NCBI RefSeq assembly: GCF_001704415.2
Contig: NC_030814.1
Coordinates: 75,137,121 to 75,201,120 of the forward strand
Direction: 5' to 3'
Length of the DNA stretch: 64,000 bases
DNA from: Capra hircus
Taxonomy: Eukaryota; Chordata; Mammalia; Artiodactyla; Bovidae
This document shows positions 1 through 12,336 of the stretch, piece after piece; positions within the stretch are counted from its first letter, which is position 1, and each line of letters opens with the position of its first letter. The notes under the pieces are model-generated. The model saw nothing but the letters and a program-made list of their open reading frames with translations, was not told the DNA's origin and made no database searches. A program made the position numbers and the translations under genes.

Positions 1-2310
1 GCACAACAAAATTACAACTATTTATGGAACAACCATCTATCAGAAAAGATCTGCAACTAAAGACATGAAGAAGGAACCACAATGAGACAATAGGAGGGCA
101 GAGTCGTAATAGAGTCAAGCCCCATATTCCCAAGTGTGTGAACCACAAACAGGAGAATAACTGCAACTGCATGATTTCCCAAGACTGCATCAAGGAGGAG
201 CAGAAAATAGGAACAGACCAATCGCTAGTAATGGAACTACATCGACAACTTAAAAATATCCAACAACAAAATGTGAGGACCAGAGGGCTTCACACAAGTC
301 TACTAAACATGCATGGATGATTTAAGACCTAGCCTTCTCAAACTATTCAAAAAAATTGCGGAGGAAGGAACACTTCCAAACTTATTCTATGAGGCCAACA
401 TTGCTCACATACCAAAAAAAAAAAAAAAAAAAAAAACAAAGAAATCACAAATAAGGAGATTACAGGCCAATGAACATAGATGTAAAATTTCCCAATAAAA
501 TAACAGCAAATGGAATTCATACTAAAAGAATGATACTCTGTAATCAAATGGTATGTAATTCAGGGAAACAGGGATGGTTCATTATGTACAAATCACACGT
601 TGTGAAACACCACATTAATAAAAACTAGAAATGACAATTATCTTAACAGATGCAGAAACAGCTTTTGACAAAGTTCATCATCCATTTATAATAAAAGCTC
701 TAATAAAGTGGGTATAGAGAAAACATCATTCAATATTTAAAAAAGCTGAGACAAACCTACAGCCAAAATCATCCTTGATGGTGAAAAGCTGAAAACGTTT
801 CCTCTAAGATCAGGAACAAGACAAGGACCACCTCTCTTGCCACTTTTTTTCAACATGGTTTTGGGATTCCTAGCCACAGCAATCAGACAAGATATAAAAG
901 GAATCTAAACTGGAAAGAAAGAAGTAAAACTGTCACTGTTGGCATATGACATGATACTATTAAAGTCATCAAGATACCACAGGAAAACTACTATGGCTCA
1001 TCAATTAATTCAGTAAAGTTTTAGGAAGTAATATTAATATACAGAGATCTATCTCATTTCCATACACTAACAATGAGCTATCTGAAAGAGAGATTAAGGA
1101 AACAATCCAATTTATAATTGTATCAAACAGGATAAAGTATCTAGCAATAAACCTATCTAAAGGGGGAAAACCTATACTCAGAAAACTTTAATACATTGAC
1201 TAAAGGAACAGAAGATGGCACAAAGAAATAGCGAGAAATAGCAAAGAAATAGCAAGAAATAGCGAGCTATACCAAGTTCATGTACTGCAAGAATTAATGT
1301 TGTTAAAGTGACAATACTACCCAAGGTAATCTACAGATTTAATATAATTCCTATCAAAATACCCAGGTACTTTTCACATAACTAGAACAAATAATTGTAA
1401 AATTTGCGTGGGAAACACAAAAGACACAAATACCAAAAGTAATCTTGAGAAAGAACTTGAGATTATAATATCCCCTGACTTCAGACTACACTACAAAGCT
1501 ACAGTAATCAAAATCATATGTTACTGGCACAAAACAAACACAGAGATCAATGGAACAGAATACAGAATCCAAAAATAAACCCACATGCTTGTGGTCAATC
1601 TATGAAGGACACAAGACTATACAAGGAAGAAAAGACAGTCTCTCCAATAAATGGTGCTGGGCAAGCTGGACAGGTACATGTAGAAGAATCAAATTAGAAA
1701 TTCACTCACACCATATATAAAAATAAACTCAAAATGGATTAACAACCTGACAGTAAGACCAGAAACCATAAAAATCCTAGAAGAAAACATAGGTGGAACA
1801 CTCTGACATAAATCATAGCAATATTTTTTAGATCTGTCATCTAAGGCAAAGGAAATAGGAAAAAGAAATGGGGCCCAAAGCTTAAATATTTGCACAGCAA
1901 AGGAAGTCATTGGATGAATGCAAAGACAATCTATGAAATAAGAGAAACTATCTTCCAATTATAAAACTATAACTATGCAAATTTATAAAAAGTTCATACA
2001 ACCCAACAAACAAACAATGCAATTTAAAAATGGGCAGAAAACTGAAGAGATATTTTTCCAAATCAGACATAAAAATTGGCAACAGGCACATGAACAGATG
2101 CTCAACATCATTAATCATAGAAATGGAAATCAAAACCATAGTAAGATATCACCTCACATCTGTCAGAATGACTGTCATCAAAAAGGCCACGGATACAAAT
2201 GGAGAGGACTTGGTTAATGGGGAACCTTTGTACTGTTAGTGGGAATGTAAACTGGTAAAAAAAGAACTATCATATGACACAGCAATCACACTCCTGGATA
2301 TATATGTATA
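1..2310 (+). mobile_element. Old L1 LINE: 5'-UTR-like start joined to decayed ORF2
   Basis: The first ~200 bases resemble an artiodactyl L1 5' region (repeated 'cacaaacaggagaataactg' style text). From about 214 the sequence follows L1 ORF2 from the start of the reverse-transcriptase part ('aacagaccaatcgctagtaa', 'aaaattgcggaggaaggaac') down to the C-terminal end near 2250 ('gttagtgggaatgtaaac'). ORF1 and the endonuclease are missing, so the element is internally deleted. Many stops and frameshifts, plus an A-run at about 414-436, show it is long dead. No TSD is visible because the left edge is at or beyond the window. Confidence 0.8.
1222..1264. repeat. Short tandem expansion inside L1
   Basis: About four imperfect copies of a 10-12 bp unit 'agaaatagc(g/a)' lie head to tail. 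The matching place in L1 ORF2 normally has one 'caaagaaatgg'-like segment, so this is a local expansion after insertion. Confidence 0.6.
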
Positions 2311-2429
2311 TATGTAGTTCTAAATATAGATCGATGAATCATCTAAAACAATTATAAATGGAGGAGTTTAAATGACAAAAAGGTAAAGTTTCCATAGGTC
2401 ACTCAAAATTACAATATGAGAACAATGGT

Positions 2430-2810
2430 AAGCTTATAAGTCTCCTATATGAAGATACAGGCTACCAAAACTTGTGGAACAAAGGCAAAGCAGTGCTGAG
2501 AGGAAAATCCATAGCATTAAATAGAACCTAGAAAAAGAAGAGAAAAATAACCCAAAGCAAGCAAATGGAAGGAAATAATAAATCTTAAAGTGAAAATTAA
2601 TGAAACAGAAAGCACTTAGAGGGAAAATAATAGGGAGAGGAATCAATAAAACAGACCTGGTTCTTTGAAAAGATTAACCAAAGTCAGTAATATCTTATAA
2701 GAATAAAAACAGAAGACCCAAATTAGTAATATCAAGGGTGACACAGTGGATATCAGTACAGACTACACAACCGTCAAAAGAATAAGGGAACACTGGCAAC
2801 AAAAGGACCA
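2430..2810 (+). mobile_element. L1 ORF2 fragment (region upstream of RT)
   Basis: Degraded L1 text from the ORF2 segment between endonuclease and reverse transcriptase: 'gcaaagcagtgctgagagg', 'cctggttctttgaaaagatt'. It lies downstream of a fragment that comes from a later part of the element, so it is a separate insertion or a rearranged piece of the 1-2310 copy. Confidence 0.65.
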
Positions 2811-3149
2811 AGTCCAAAACAGGAATGCGTTGAAAGATGTCAAGGTCTTTTATCATCCTTCTCTCTGCAAAACCTCATTTTTTCCTCTCTGAAGGAGAAG
2901 TTATTCCTATAACCAAACGTAAGTCTCTTGAGTCTAACAACAAATTCATTCCACTCAATTTGATCCAATCCACCAAGACCAGACACATGAGCCTCTACTA
3001 TACGCATAGCTGGAAGAGCCCACTTTGATGAATGATGGGTGTCATCGGGCTAGGGAGCATTTGAAGATTTCTATATACCCTTACTGCTAAGAGAAGCAAA
3101 AAAAAAAAAAAAAAGCATACACACACAAACACTGTAATATTAGAACTTT
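2811..3149. other. Stretch without recognised gene
   Basis: AT-rich sequence with a pure A-run near 3099-3114 followed by a short CA-rich patch. I see no gene and no repeat I can name. The A-run might be the tail of a plus-strand retroinsertion, but I could not find its TSD. Confidence 0.5.
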
Positions 3150-3480
3150 GTTGCTCACCTCTTTTGAATGCTCTTCATATCTCTGCAGATAATACCCATT
3201 TCTCAACCCCGCCAAATCCCATCTCTTCGGTGAATTCCCATCTGCATATGCAAGTCTTCATTGAGCTCAGCTTCTTGAAATCCTCACAGCACCAAAGCAG
3301 TGCACCAAGAGATTTGGGATGCGATAATGTGTCACCACATATAGCTCACCATTGTTTTGTATCTATTAGTGTTGGCTCATAAATCATGTCTAATACTTAT
3401 AAATGTCCATCTGCAGTGGGTGCTTTTCTACACGTTCATTAGCACAATAGGTGCTCAGTAAATTCTTATTTAATGAATAA
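3150..3480 (+). mobile_element. L2-like 3' end
   Basis: The stretch ends with 'aataggtgctcagtaaattc' followed by 'atttaatgaata', the typical 3' tail of L2/MIR-class repeats. The text upstream is pyrimidine-rich like the L2 3' region. It is highly diverged; the tail is the only strong part. Confidence 0.4.
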
Positions 3481-3520
3481 TTATTGACAAATTTCAGCAG
3501 TCTTTTCCACAATGGGATTT

Positions 3521-3795
3521 GCTGCTGCTGCTGCTAAGTTGCCTCAGTCATGTCCAACTCTGTGCGATCCCATAGATGGCAGCCCACTAGGCTCCTCTGT
3601 CCCTGGGATTCTCCAGGCAAGAATACTGGAGTGGGCTGCCATTTTCTTCTCCAATGCATGAAAGTGAAAAGTGAAAGTGAAGTTGCTCAACTGTATCCAA
3701 ATCTTAGCGACCCCATGGACTGCAGCCTACTAGGCTCCTCTGTCCATGGGATTTTCCAGGGAAGAGTACTGAAGTGGGTTGCTATTGCCTTCTCC
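3521..3795 (-). mobile_element. Bov-A2 SINE (full dimer)
   Basis: Starts with the reversed 3' (gct)n tail and contains both A-units back to back, separated by the 'aaagtgaaaagtgaaagtgaa' linker. It ends at 'gccttctcc', the reversed 5' end. Short imperfect flanks (tgggatt / tgggatc) may be the TSD. Confidence 0.9.
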
Positions 3796-5203
3796 CAGTG
3801 GGATCTAGGAAGCTGTATATATTTCAAGTAAAAGAAAAATATGAAATACTTTGATCTAGATAAAAATATTTAAGAAATGAATTGGTGTTTTACATACTGA
3901 GGTATAAAAGCAAAAATACCAGAAACTTAGAGTTATTTACCACTGTTATTGAATTATTTTTCACAGAATGCATGGATGGGGAAAAAACAGTCACTTACTT
4001 GCATTTCTGGCAAGAGAATTAAAGTACAGGGGTGCTGAGGGAATGAATGACTTGTGGTTGAATGGAAAGTCAGCTTTGAAGCTGAGACTCAATATTATGC
4101 AGGTATTATTATTCATTTATTCATTCTTTATTGACTGTGTGCTAGGTGCTATGAAAAATACCAAGAAATAAAAGGTCCCATTTTCAAAGAACTTACACGT
4201 CAGTGAAGGAGACGAGACATATAAATAAGTTCAGAGATAAAACAATATAATATTACCTTGAAGTGATTTATCTGTGAAGTTTTCAATTCCATTACCCATT
4301 GAGCTATTCTTAAGCATCAAACCGATATTCTTATAGATTCCTCCCTTTATTTTTAGTATATTTAGTATTTTTGTTATTGAAAACCTCTATGCCATTACAT
4401 TTTCTCCCAGTCTATCATCCATTTCCCTTTATTTCTTGTTCTGTCTGTGCCCAATATTAAAAGTTTCATCACTCAAGATTATCCCTAATGCTCTTGTTTT
4501 CTATTTCACCCTATTCATCCATTCAGTTCAGTCAATCAACAAATGCATATGGAGAACTTAGTTGATTCAGGCACTATCCCAGGTGCTAGGGGTACAAGAG
4601 CGAATCAAATCACTTGTCCCAGAGCTTTTGTGACTGAGAACCCTCAGCTTCTTGTACATTCTGACTTAACTCCACTAAGAGAAAAAAAATTACAATAGGA
4701 TGTATTGATGCAATTAGAAATGAATGATCTTCTCTCTCACCCAATCTTTAAACAGGACTAATAAGCTCTTTGTGAACAGCCCTTTGTCTTTTAAACCAAA
4801 TGTTTCCCTTTCTCAAATATTCTACCCCCTCATCCCCCACCCTTGGTGAGTGGCTTTTTCTCTTTCTTCACTAAGAAAAAGCAGGCTTGTCTTCTGAGGA
4901 CTTCCTCAGCTCCTGCTTCTTTCCCCTGCATCCATCATTCCCCTTGGTGTCTGTTGCTACTTCCCTTGCATCACAAACCCCTCCACTGCATTTCATGCCT
5001 TGCCCACTCATATTTCCCAAAAGATGCTGCCCTAGTAACTAACTGTCATTCTTTCTTGTTCCTCAACCTCTTTCTTCTTTGCCTGTGAACCTGCTTCAGT
5101 CTCTTCTATCTAGAAAAATATAAATAAAATTCCTCATCTGACTTCTTCCTCTAGTTATTATTCTGTACGTTCCTGCCCTTAAAAACAGTAAATTGGGTGA
5201 ACC
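3796..5203. other. Single-copy-like DNA with two ancient repeat scraps
   Basis: No gene seen. At about 4100-4250 ('actgtgtgctaggtgctatg', then 'acgtcagtgaaggagacgag') and 4515-4640 ('caggcactatcccaggtgct') there are scraps of a widespread old mammalian repeat that I cannot assign to a family. 4860-5090 is pyrimidine-rich on the plus strand. Confidence 0.45.
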
Positions 5204-5216
5204 CTCAATGAGGAGA

Positions 5217-5428
5217 GGGCTTCCCGGGTGGTTTAGGCAGTAAAGAATCTGCCTACAATGCAGGAGACTTGAATTCAATCCCTGGGTCAGAAAGATCCTC
5301 TGGAGAAGGGAATGGCTACCCACTCCAGTATCCTTGCCTGGAGAATTCCATGGGCAAACGAGCCTGGTGGGCTACAGTCCATGGGGTCACAAAGAGTCAG
5401 CACGACTGAGCAACTAACACTTTCACTT
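5217..5428 (+). mobile_element. Bov-tA SINE with TSD
   Basis: tRNA-Glu-derived head ('cttcccgggtggtttagg', B-box region 'ttgaattcaatcc') followed by the BovB-derived A-unit. It is flanked by a perfect 13-bp TSD ctcaatgaggaga at 5204-5216 and 5429-5441. Confidence 0.93.
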
Positions 5429-5441
5429 CTCAATGAGGAGA

Positions 5442-6492
5442 AACTTTAAAATGACCAAGATCCTAGGAGGTCTTATGAAAGAAAGATCCTGAGATCAGAA
5501 AAGCTCTTTGTGAAGACTCTCTACATGGGTGTAATATTTATAGATGGTAATATGAGCTCAGTGATTTGTATGCAGTTTTATGTTGCACTGCTTGTTGTGA
5601 GAAAATCCTTGGTGCCATCCTCTCTATCTGATAAGTTGTCTGTGCTGCATAAATACAAAGGCAGCTTTCAGGGCCATTTGCCATAGCTTGAAAGCACACC
5701 AGGAAGCATAGCTGGAGAGCCTGATGAAACGTATAGCTCAAGGAGGCACAAAAGTTGGGAGTGGGGAAGACTCGTGCCTTTCAAAACAGGATGAAGCTTA
5801 TGAGCAGCCTCTAGATCATAATGATGTATGTCTATTGAGTGAGCAGGGCAGAACTGGCTGGTCCTACATCACCTCCTTTCTTAATCTGCCCTCTCTTCAG
5901 AAGAAAGAGCTTTCTCCCTGGGGTCACCTTGTTTTGGGTTTCCAGCCAGCTCTGCTTCTACTCTGAATGTGTAAGCATCATAATTCTCTAGCCTTTCAAC
6001 GCCAGAAGAATGTAGAATGTGGAATTATCTCCTCAAGAAACAACAGAATCCCCTCTACAAAAAAATAAAAATAAAAGATAACAAATCAGTATTTGATTTT
6101 GACAATATCTACAAGATCCAGAGAAGCAATGGCTATAAAAAGTTCTAACCCTTTTTTCCACCAACCGCAATATCATTTCCATTATTTCTCCAGGCTCCCA
6201 TTCGGAATTCAAAGCAATTTATCTGAAGTTCAGACACTGTCACTGTGATTTAGTTTCAGTTTTATGGCAACTGCAGGTCTCTAATAAGTATGCTCCTTTC
6301 ATTGATTTTGTTCCCCTTCAGCTGCTGCTGTAAATGTAATTGAAATTTTTTGTTTTTTTTCTCCTGACCTAACTTTTTTTTTTTTAACTGACAAGAGAGC
6401 AATCAGTGCAGTGTCCTATGAGTTTCATATACTCCATTGATAAGAAATAGTTTCTTCTGGAAACAGACATTCCCTATCATTTCCCTTTAACT
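5442..6492. other. Stretch without recognised gene
   Basis: Moderately AT-rich DNA with no repeat I can name and no convincing exon. An 80-codon frame at 5724-5966 has no recognisable domain. Confidence 0.4.
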
Positions 6493-6501
6493 AATTATAT
6501 G

Positions 6502-6696
6502 CCCTTGTGGCTCAGCTGGTAAAAAAATCTCCCTGCAATGTGGAAGACCTGGGTTCGATCCCTGGATTGGGAAGATCCCTTGGAGGAGGGAAAGGCTACC
6601 CACTCCAGTATTCTGGCCAGGAGAATTCCATGGACTGTAAAGTCCATGTATTCACAGAGAGTCAGACACGACTGAGCGACTTTCACTTTTACTTTC
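6502..6696 (+). mobile_element. Bov-tA SINE with TSD
   Basis: tRNA-derived head with a good B box ('gggttcgatccctgg'), then the A-unit with the 'ggactgtaaagtccatg' variant. TSD aattatatg at 6493-6501 and 6697-6705. Confidence 0.92.
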
Positions 6697-6705
6697 AATT
6701 ATATG

Positions 6706-7283
6706 TTAGAAGTACAAGTTTTACACCCTCACCTCCCAATTTCTTTATGTTTTAGAGCATCAGTTAATCTCAGGAGTTAGAGGATCTTTTTAAAAAATTT
6801 TTTGGGAAAGGTGTAAAGTGAAATACATAGTAAGCTGACTTTTAGGCAGTATTTTTCATTTGTTTAAGTCATTTTTCAGTGCTGGGATTTTTCTCTGTTG
6901 ATGGACTAATCCATTCATAGAAGGCTGGCCTACTTCCTCTCCAGAAGTTAATTTGAGACCTCAGAAGGGAAAGGAACCTCATATGGTTCTCAGGCAAACA
7001 CAAGCACTTCCCAAGGAGAAAAGTACTTATCCTTGACATGGAGACCCACAGTCTTGTCTGTCATGAGCCAAAACCCAGATAACTCCTGTCTCTCATGCAT
7101 AATTCCTGGAAACACAGACTAAAAGTGACAGATTGAAAGGCTAGCCACATTTCCCCCTTTCCTTCTTTTTCCTGAACTTTCCACCCTGATTTTAAATGCC
7201 ATTTTCAATATGCACTACATTCTCATATGTATTTGGTTATTTTTTGGATACTACTCATCTGTTTAGTTTAATTCTGTACTTTT
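6706..7283. other. Stretch without recognised gene
   Basis: Ordinary AT-rich sequence. I see no repeat or exon that I can support. Confidence 0.4.
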
Positions 7284-7294
7284 AGAATATATTT

Positions 7295-7424
7295 CGGAGA
7301 AGGCAATGGCAACCCACTCCAGTACTCTTGCCTGGAAAATCCCATGGACGAAGGAGCCTGGTAGGCTGCAGTCCATGGGGTCGCGAAGAGTCGGACATGA
7401 CTGAAGCGGCTTAGCAGCAGCAGC
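7295..7424 (+). mobile_element. Bov-A SINE monomer with TSD
   Basis: A single A-unit from 'ggagaaggcaatggcaaccc' to the (agc)n tail. Perfect 11-bp TSD agaatatattt at 7284-7294 and 7425-7435. The second unit of Bov-A2 is missing. Confidence 0.92.
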
Positions 7425-7902
7425 AGAATATATTTTAGAATCAGGTAAATTTTTGTCTGATTTAAAAGTATTTGGGGTTTAATTACACTGAGTCCTGCAA
7501 TCAAATTTTGTGAAAATGTTATAAGATGCTATAAAACTTTCCTGTAGTATTTTTAAGTTAAAAGCAGTGAATTCATCTGTACAAGTAACAATATGTCCTT
7601 TTGGCATTTACTTATTTCATGTAACTGTTTTTAATACTATATTTCATCAGATCTAGTACATCATTAGCTAGACACCATTTACAATTAAGAGAAATCACTG
7701 CTAATTATAATAAGATAGCACAAATCATTACATAAATTTTAATTTTAAAGATGACATAATTTGAAAATAAATGCACTGTAAAAATCAATAAAATAAAATA
7801 ATTCTTATCTTCATGATAATCTAATTTCAAAAGACTTATTGATACCTAAACTTCCCATCATTAATTTTGTTATGTGTATAGTGGCTTGTTTTATTTAAAT
7901 CT

Positions 7903-7966
7903 GGAGAAGGAAATGGCAGCCCATTCCAGTATTCTTACCTGGAAAATTCCATGGACAGAGGAGCCT
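7903..7966 (+). mobile_element. Bov-A SINE fragment
   Basis: Only the first ~64 bases of the A-unit are present ('ggagaaggaaatggcagccc' to 'gacagaggagcct'). The 3' half and tail are missing, so it is truncated at the 3' end, which is unusual for retroinsertion and suggests later deletion. Confidence 0.8.
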
Positions 7967-8980
7967 AATTTAGATTGGACTATTAGTGAACCTAATTGAA
8001 GAACCAAAGACATAGAAATATGCACAAAATTTGACTGCCTAGCTCAGTGGATTATCACAGATCCATCACACCTATAATATTAAGCACCCCAACCAAAGAT
8101 CAGAATATTAGCAGTGTCCAGAAACTCCTCTTGTGCCTCCTCCTAGTTGCCGTTTCCTTCCCAGGGAAATTCATACGCTGACTTGGAAAAATACAGTGTA
8201 GATTAATTCTGCCAACTTTTGGCCTTTGTAAAAATGGAACTGTGGAGCATACACAATTATGCACTGTGGACTCACTAGTGTCTGGCTTTGTTTGCTCACC
8301 ATACTATTGTGAGATTCACTCCTTTAGGTGGAGGTAGATATAGAGCTCCATTCTACTTGCTATGTGGTATTCCACTGTATAAGCAAAACACATTGATCCA
8401 TTCCAATGTTACTGGGCATGTGGGTAATTTCCAATTTCACATATTTCATTTTTACCTTAAGTGCCACCTTTCCTTGAAAATGATTATTCCAGAAACAAAT
8501 AAATGATCACCTGGCGATATATAAAGGAAATGAAGCACAAAATATTTTAACAGAGATAAACTAATTTCATTCTGAAGGTTTTCCTGAGCAATGATTTTGC
8601 TATACAGAATCATTTTGGTGCATTTTTGAAACATGTATTTTCTAAGATCAAGAAGAGAGTACGAGCAAAGCTACAGATTAGTCTGGGGTTAAAGCCATAA
8701 ATTGAGGAGGCTTTGTTTCTAACATATTGCCTAAAATCAGATGGATTTCTCAGTGTAGAAGCTACGTGCTACCACCCTTGGTTGTTTTTCTTTGCTTAGT
8801 TTCTCTTCTTTATTTTTCCCCATTGTCTCCTTTACTTTTCCAACAATACTGTCACTTGGAAAGTGTTCTCAAATTGCTTAATCCAGTGATGAAATGCTCC
8901 CATAATTCAATAATCTCTATCTGAAAACACATGGTTTGACAGATTAAGAAATAGCAATGATTGCATTTTAATATTAATTA
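7967..8980. other. Single-copy-like DNA, probable old L1 scrap
   Basis: 8140-8460 includes text like 'gcatgtgggtaatttccaat' and 'ttccactgtataagcaaaac', typical of an old LINE or a common mammalian repeat, but I cannot fix the family. No gene seen. Confidence 0.3.
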
Positions 8981-9145
8981 AAATGTCCAACTCTCTGTGA
9001 CCCCATGGACTGAATTCTCCAGGCCAGAATACTGCAGTGGGTAGTTGTTCCCTTCTCCAGAGGATATTTCCTGACCCAGGAATCAAACCCAGGGTCTCCT
9101 GCATTGCAGGCGGGTTCTTTACCAACTGAGCTACCAGGGAAGCCC
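8981..9145 (-). mobile_element. Bov-tA SINE, reversed
   Basis: Reversed A-unit (shortened) followed by the reversed tRNA-like head: 'ggaatcaaacccagggtctc' is the complement of the B-box region and 'gagctaccagggaagccc' the complement of the SINE start. Confidence 0.9.
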
Positions 9146-9484
9146 TTTACTAATACTTAAATCTATTTATAATCTCACAAAAAATGAAGAATAAACTGCT
9201 GGAGAAATATCTACCAAATATTTACCAAATATAATGTAAAAAATCAGTGTAAATACTACTTAACTAAATTCTCTGATCTGTGTTTTCTAACTAGGGACCC
9301 ACAAGACACTGTTTCTAAATAAATAGGAAATGTGAGAGAAAGCGAATTCTTCGAAAGTCATCCTCCAAACGTGATCTCCATCTTAGGTAGTCCCCTGTGT
9401 CCTCCAGGAAGATAAGGGTCACAGCCAACCTGGCTTCAGGGCCTCAGTCACGGATGCTTAGGGGAGTGGAGGCCATCTGGGACT

Positions 9485-9660
9485 ATGGAGCAAGCACAAG
9501 ATTTGGAGTCAGCAGGAATCAGTGTGGACAAATGATCTAATTCTCTTAGGTTTCAGTTTTCTCATCAAGAAAATGGGAATAAATCATCCTTACTTCATAG
9601 GAATGTGATAAACACTAAATCAAAAAGGATACAGAGATAGCATCATAACTGTGTACACGG
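9485..9660 (+). mobile_element. MIR SINE
   Basis: Core text of MIR is readable: 'gatttggagtcagcagg', then 'ggtttcagttttctcatc', 'aaatgggaataaatcatcc', 'tacttcataggaatgtgat'. Old and diverged. Confidence 0.75.
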
Positions 9661-9722
9661 TTTTCATTTCCTTTAGCCAACAATAAGTAAAGTCTTCTAC
9701 TTCCCATTTGATAAGTAGGTTT

Positions 9723-9776
9723 GAAACTCTTTACCTTAAAAGTCAAAAAAAAAAAAAAAGAAAGAAACTCTTTACC
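9723..9776 (+). repeat. Tail-only retroinsertion: 28-bp A-rich insert between 13-bp TSDs
   Basis: The 13-mer gaaactctttacc occurs at 9723-9735 and again at 9764-9776. Between them lie only 28 bases: 'ttaaaagtc', a pure A-run and 'gaaa'. This is the layout of an L1-mediated insertion in which almost nothing but the poly(A) tail was copied. Confidence 0.7.
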
Positions 9777-10744
9777 AGCTTAACCCTTTTGTCAAATTAA
9801 ATTTTACATAAGCTATAGACAATTAAACTAGTTAAAAGAAGAGCCTAGTTTGAATCCAGTTGTACCTAGATGGTTCCTCCATGGGTCGTAGGAAAAAAAA
9901 AAAAGGCCATCTCATTTGCCACTGAGCAGGATACTCTTCATCCACATCAGAAAAGCTGTGAATCTTATTTTTAACAAAATTCTTTTGAGGAAGAAATTTC
10001 ACAAGCTAATTTGTTAGCTGAATTCCAGTATCTGCTACCCATTGTAGGCAAGAGCTGCATTTCAAAGTCACATCCAAATGACTGTTAGTTTTGAAAAGAA
10101 ACCCCTTTCCTCTCCCTTTGAAGGGAAATAGAAAACAGCTATTCACCGGCATATGTATATAAATTATTGCACGCTTGTTTTGTTTTCTATCGCCTTTAAA
10201 CTCATCCTGAGATTCAATAATCAGAGCTCCTTTAGACTGTCTTTAAAAATCAATTTATTCAATGCTTTGTCTTTTTCATCACTTTTGAGATATTTCACAT
10301 CTCTGCACCTCACTTCATAGTCTTTAAGCTTAGGAGAAATACTTTTCTCCAAAGAGAGAAACAGCGAATAAAAAAAAAAAAAAAAAGGCAGCTAAACATC
10401 TACAACCCATACTGAATTAGATATAGGAGTGGAGGAGGGAATGGAACCTAATGAGACAGAGAGAGAGATGTGATCTAAAATCTGTCCCTAGACACAAACA
10501 CTTAATTTGTTAGCCTTGACAGCCCATTTGTACTATGTCACACCAATAAAGTTATAAAAATTGAAGCTGAAATTAATCTATTTCCCCTCAGCTCTGAGTC
10601 TGTCCCTTTCTAATCTTGTATAAATGGTACTTTGATTCAGAGCTCCTGTTATTCGCATTGTCAGTATCCTAGAAAACACACTGCTTACAACAAATATGTT
10701 ACAAACAGTTTTGCAGGGTCAAACTGAGCCAATCGCTAAGAATG
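9777..10744. other. Stretch without recognised gene
   Basis: AT-rich, with A-runs near 9893-9904 and 10370-10386. No gene or named repeat supported. Confidence 0.4.
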
Positions 10745-10975
10745 AGATTAATTAAAGGTGGAAAGAGACTGCATATATTGAGTACCTCCTGAGTTTCAGG
10801 CCATAGTTTAGACTTGTTATCTTATTTAATACACACAGACACACCAGAGCTCCATTTTGAATAAGTGAACTGGGCTCAGAATTGTAATGCTCTAAGCCCT
10901 TTGTCACACAGCTATTAATAGGTTTAACTAGAAAACAAGTTACGGGTCAGATTGATTCTGAAGTCCATGATTGGG
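10745..10975 (-). mobile_element. MIR SINE, reversed
   Basis: Reads as the complement of MIR: 'cttgttatcttatttaatac', 'gtgaactgggctcagaattg', 'ctttgtcacacagctattaa', then 'gtcagattgattctgaagtc'. Confidence 0.65.
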
Positions 10976-12014
10976 AGTGGGGCGGGAACTGTAGGAACAA
11001 GATCATATGCATATTTAAGAATAATTTTCAAATGGTTTTCTTCTCAGATCTCGCCAAGGGCTATCCAACTGAAACATTTAAGTCCCACATTCCTACAATG
11101 CAGTGTCCTCTTCACAGGAAGCATGATGAACTGCAGTCTCACGTATGTCTGGGACTCGCCTACTCCCACCCCTGACAACCAGTCCTGAAACTACAGCATC
11201 CCTGGGCATGCTGTACAAGGAAAGCCTGTTTTCAGAACAGAAGTCCCTGCAGTAAGTTATTAACTACTGTCAGCAAGTAGGTAAGAGCTTTAAGCAGCTC
11301 CTGTCCTCATGCCCTGGCATCCAGATGCCACCTGTGGACAGCCTAGGACAAGTCACTCCCCCCCTCCCCCCATAGAAAGATGGTTACTCTGATGTGCTCC
11401 TCATCAAAGGCTGATATCACCCACTGAATGTGACTTCTGTCTTGGTAATCAGATTTCACATCTATGATATTAATAAAATGCCAAGTATCACAAATGGGAT
11501 GAAGTCAGGTAATGTTCTTTTTAATTCAAAAGACTTCCTACACATCTGTACTTTACAATTATTTGTCTAAAACAAATTGATTCAGTTAATTTCCTGAGCT
11601 GAAGTAGTACATAAATTAAATTAGAATCTCAATGATTAAGGAATAATGACATCAGTGGTATGGTTTTAACCATTCTATTGACTCAAAACAGGTCTTTTCC
11701 TTGGGAAATAGTTAATAGATAAAACTATGACTAAGACAGATAATAATAATTAATGCATCAGGTCAGAGGTTAAGTCACTTTTAGCCCCATTATGAGCATT
11801 TCCTGACTATTAGTTTGATTTTGACCTTGTTAACATAGATGTCAGAGGGCACAAGAAGTACTCTGAACCTATTTAAAATAAGGTTCCTCAAGCCTAAATG
11901 GCCCTTTACCAGGAAATAGATGAAAAGCAGTAAGTTTAATGGTCTGATGACTCCAGCTGGTACTCCTCGCAAGAGAAGCTGATAGTTTCCATCTGCATTT
12001 TTTTAAGTCAGAGT
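10976..12014. other. Stretch without recognised gene
   Basis: Single-copy-like. A C-rich patch lies at about 11357-11370. I see no supported gene or repeat. Confidence 0.4.
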
Positions 12015-12336
12015 TGCTATGGTCTGAATATTTGTGTCCCCCCAAAATTCTTATGTTCAAATTCAAACCCCTCAGATGATGGTATTAGGTGGTGGGTCTT
12101 CGTGATGAATGAATGAGAATAAATGATATGAATGCCCTTGAGACACCCCCACAGAGCTCACAAGCCCCTTCCACTTTGTGAGGATGCAAGAAGTCAGCTA
12201 TACTGCAAAAGGCCCCCATCTGATCATCCTGATCTGGGACTTCCAAACTTCAGAACTATAAGAAATAAAATTTATTGTTTACGAACTATCCAGTCTATGG
12301 TATTTTGTTACGGTAGCCTGAATGGACTTGGATACA
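12015..12336 (+). mobile_element. Solo LTR of the MaLR (ERVL) class, MST/MLT1-like
   Basis: Begins TGCTATGGTCTGAATATTTG with 'ccccccaaaattcttatg', typical of the MST/MLT1 LTR start. It passes through 'cttccactttgtgaggatg' and 'gggacttccaaacttcag', and ends 'ggtattttgttacggtagcc ... gatacatca', the MaLR LTR end. No internal MaLR sequence follows, so it is a solo LTR. Confidence 0.8.

Noticed and set aside
5724..5966. 80-codon ORF in single-copy DNA as a gene
   Set aside because: No domain, no splice or promoter context, length within chance expectation.
6502..6575. tRNA gene (A/B boxes), also at 20502-20579 and 31950-32025
   Set aside because: The boxes belong to tRNA-derived SINEs; no cloverleaf can be folded and SINE bodies follow.
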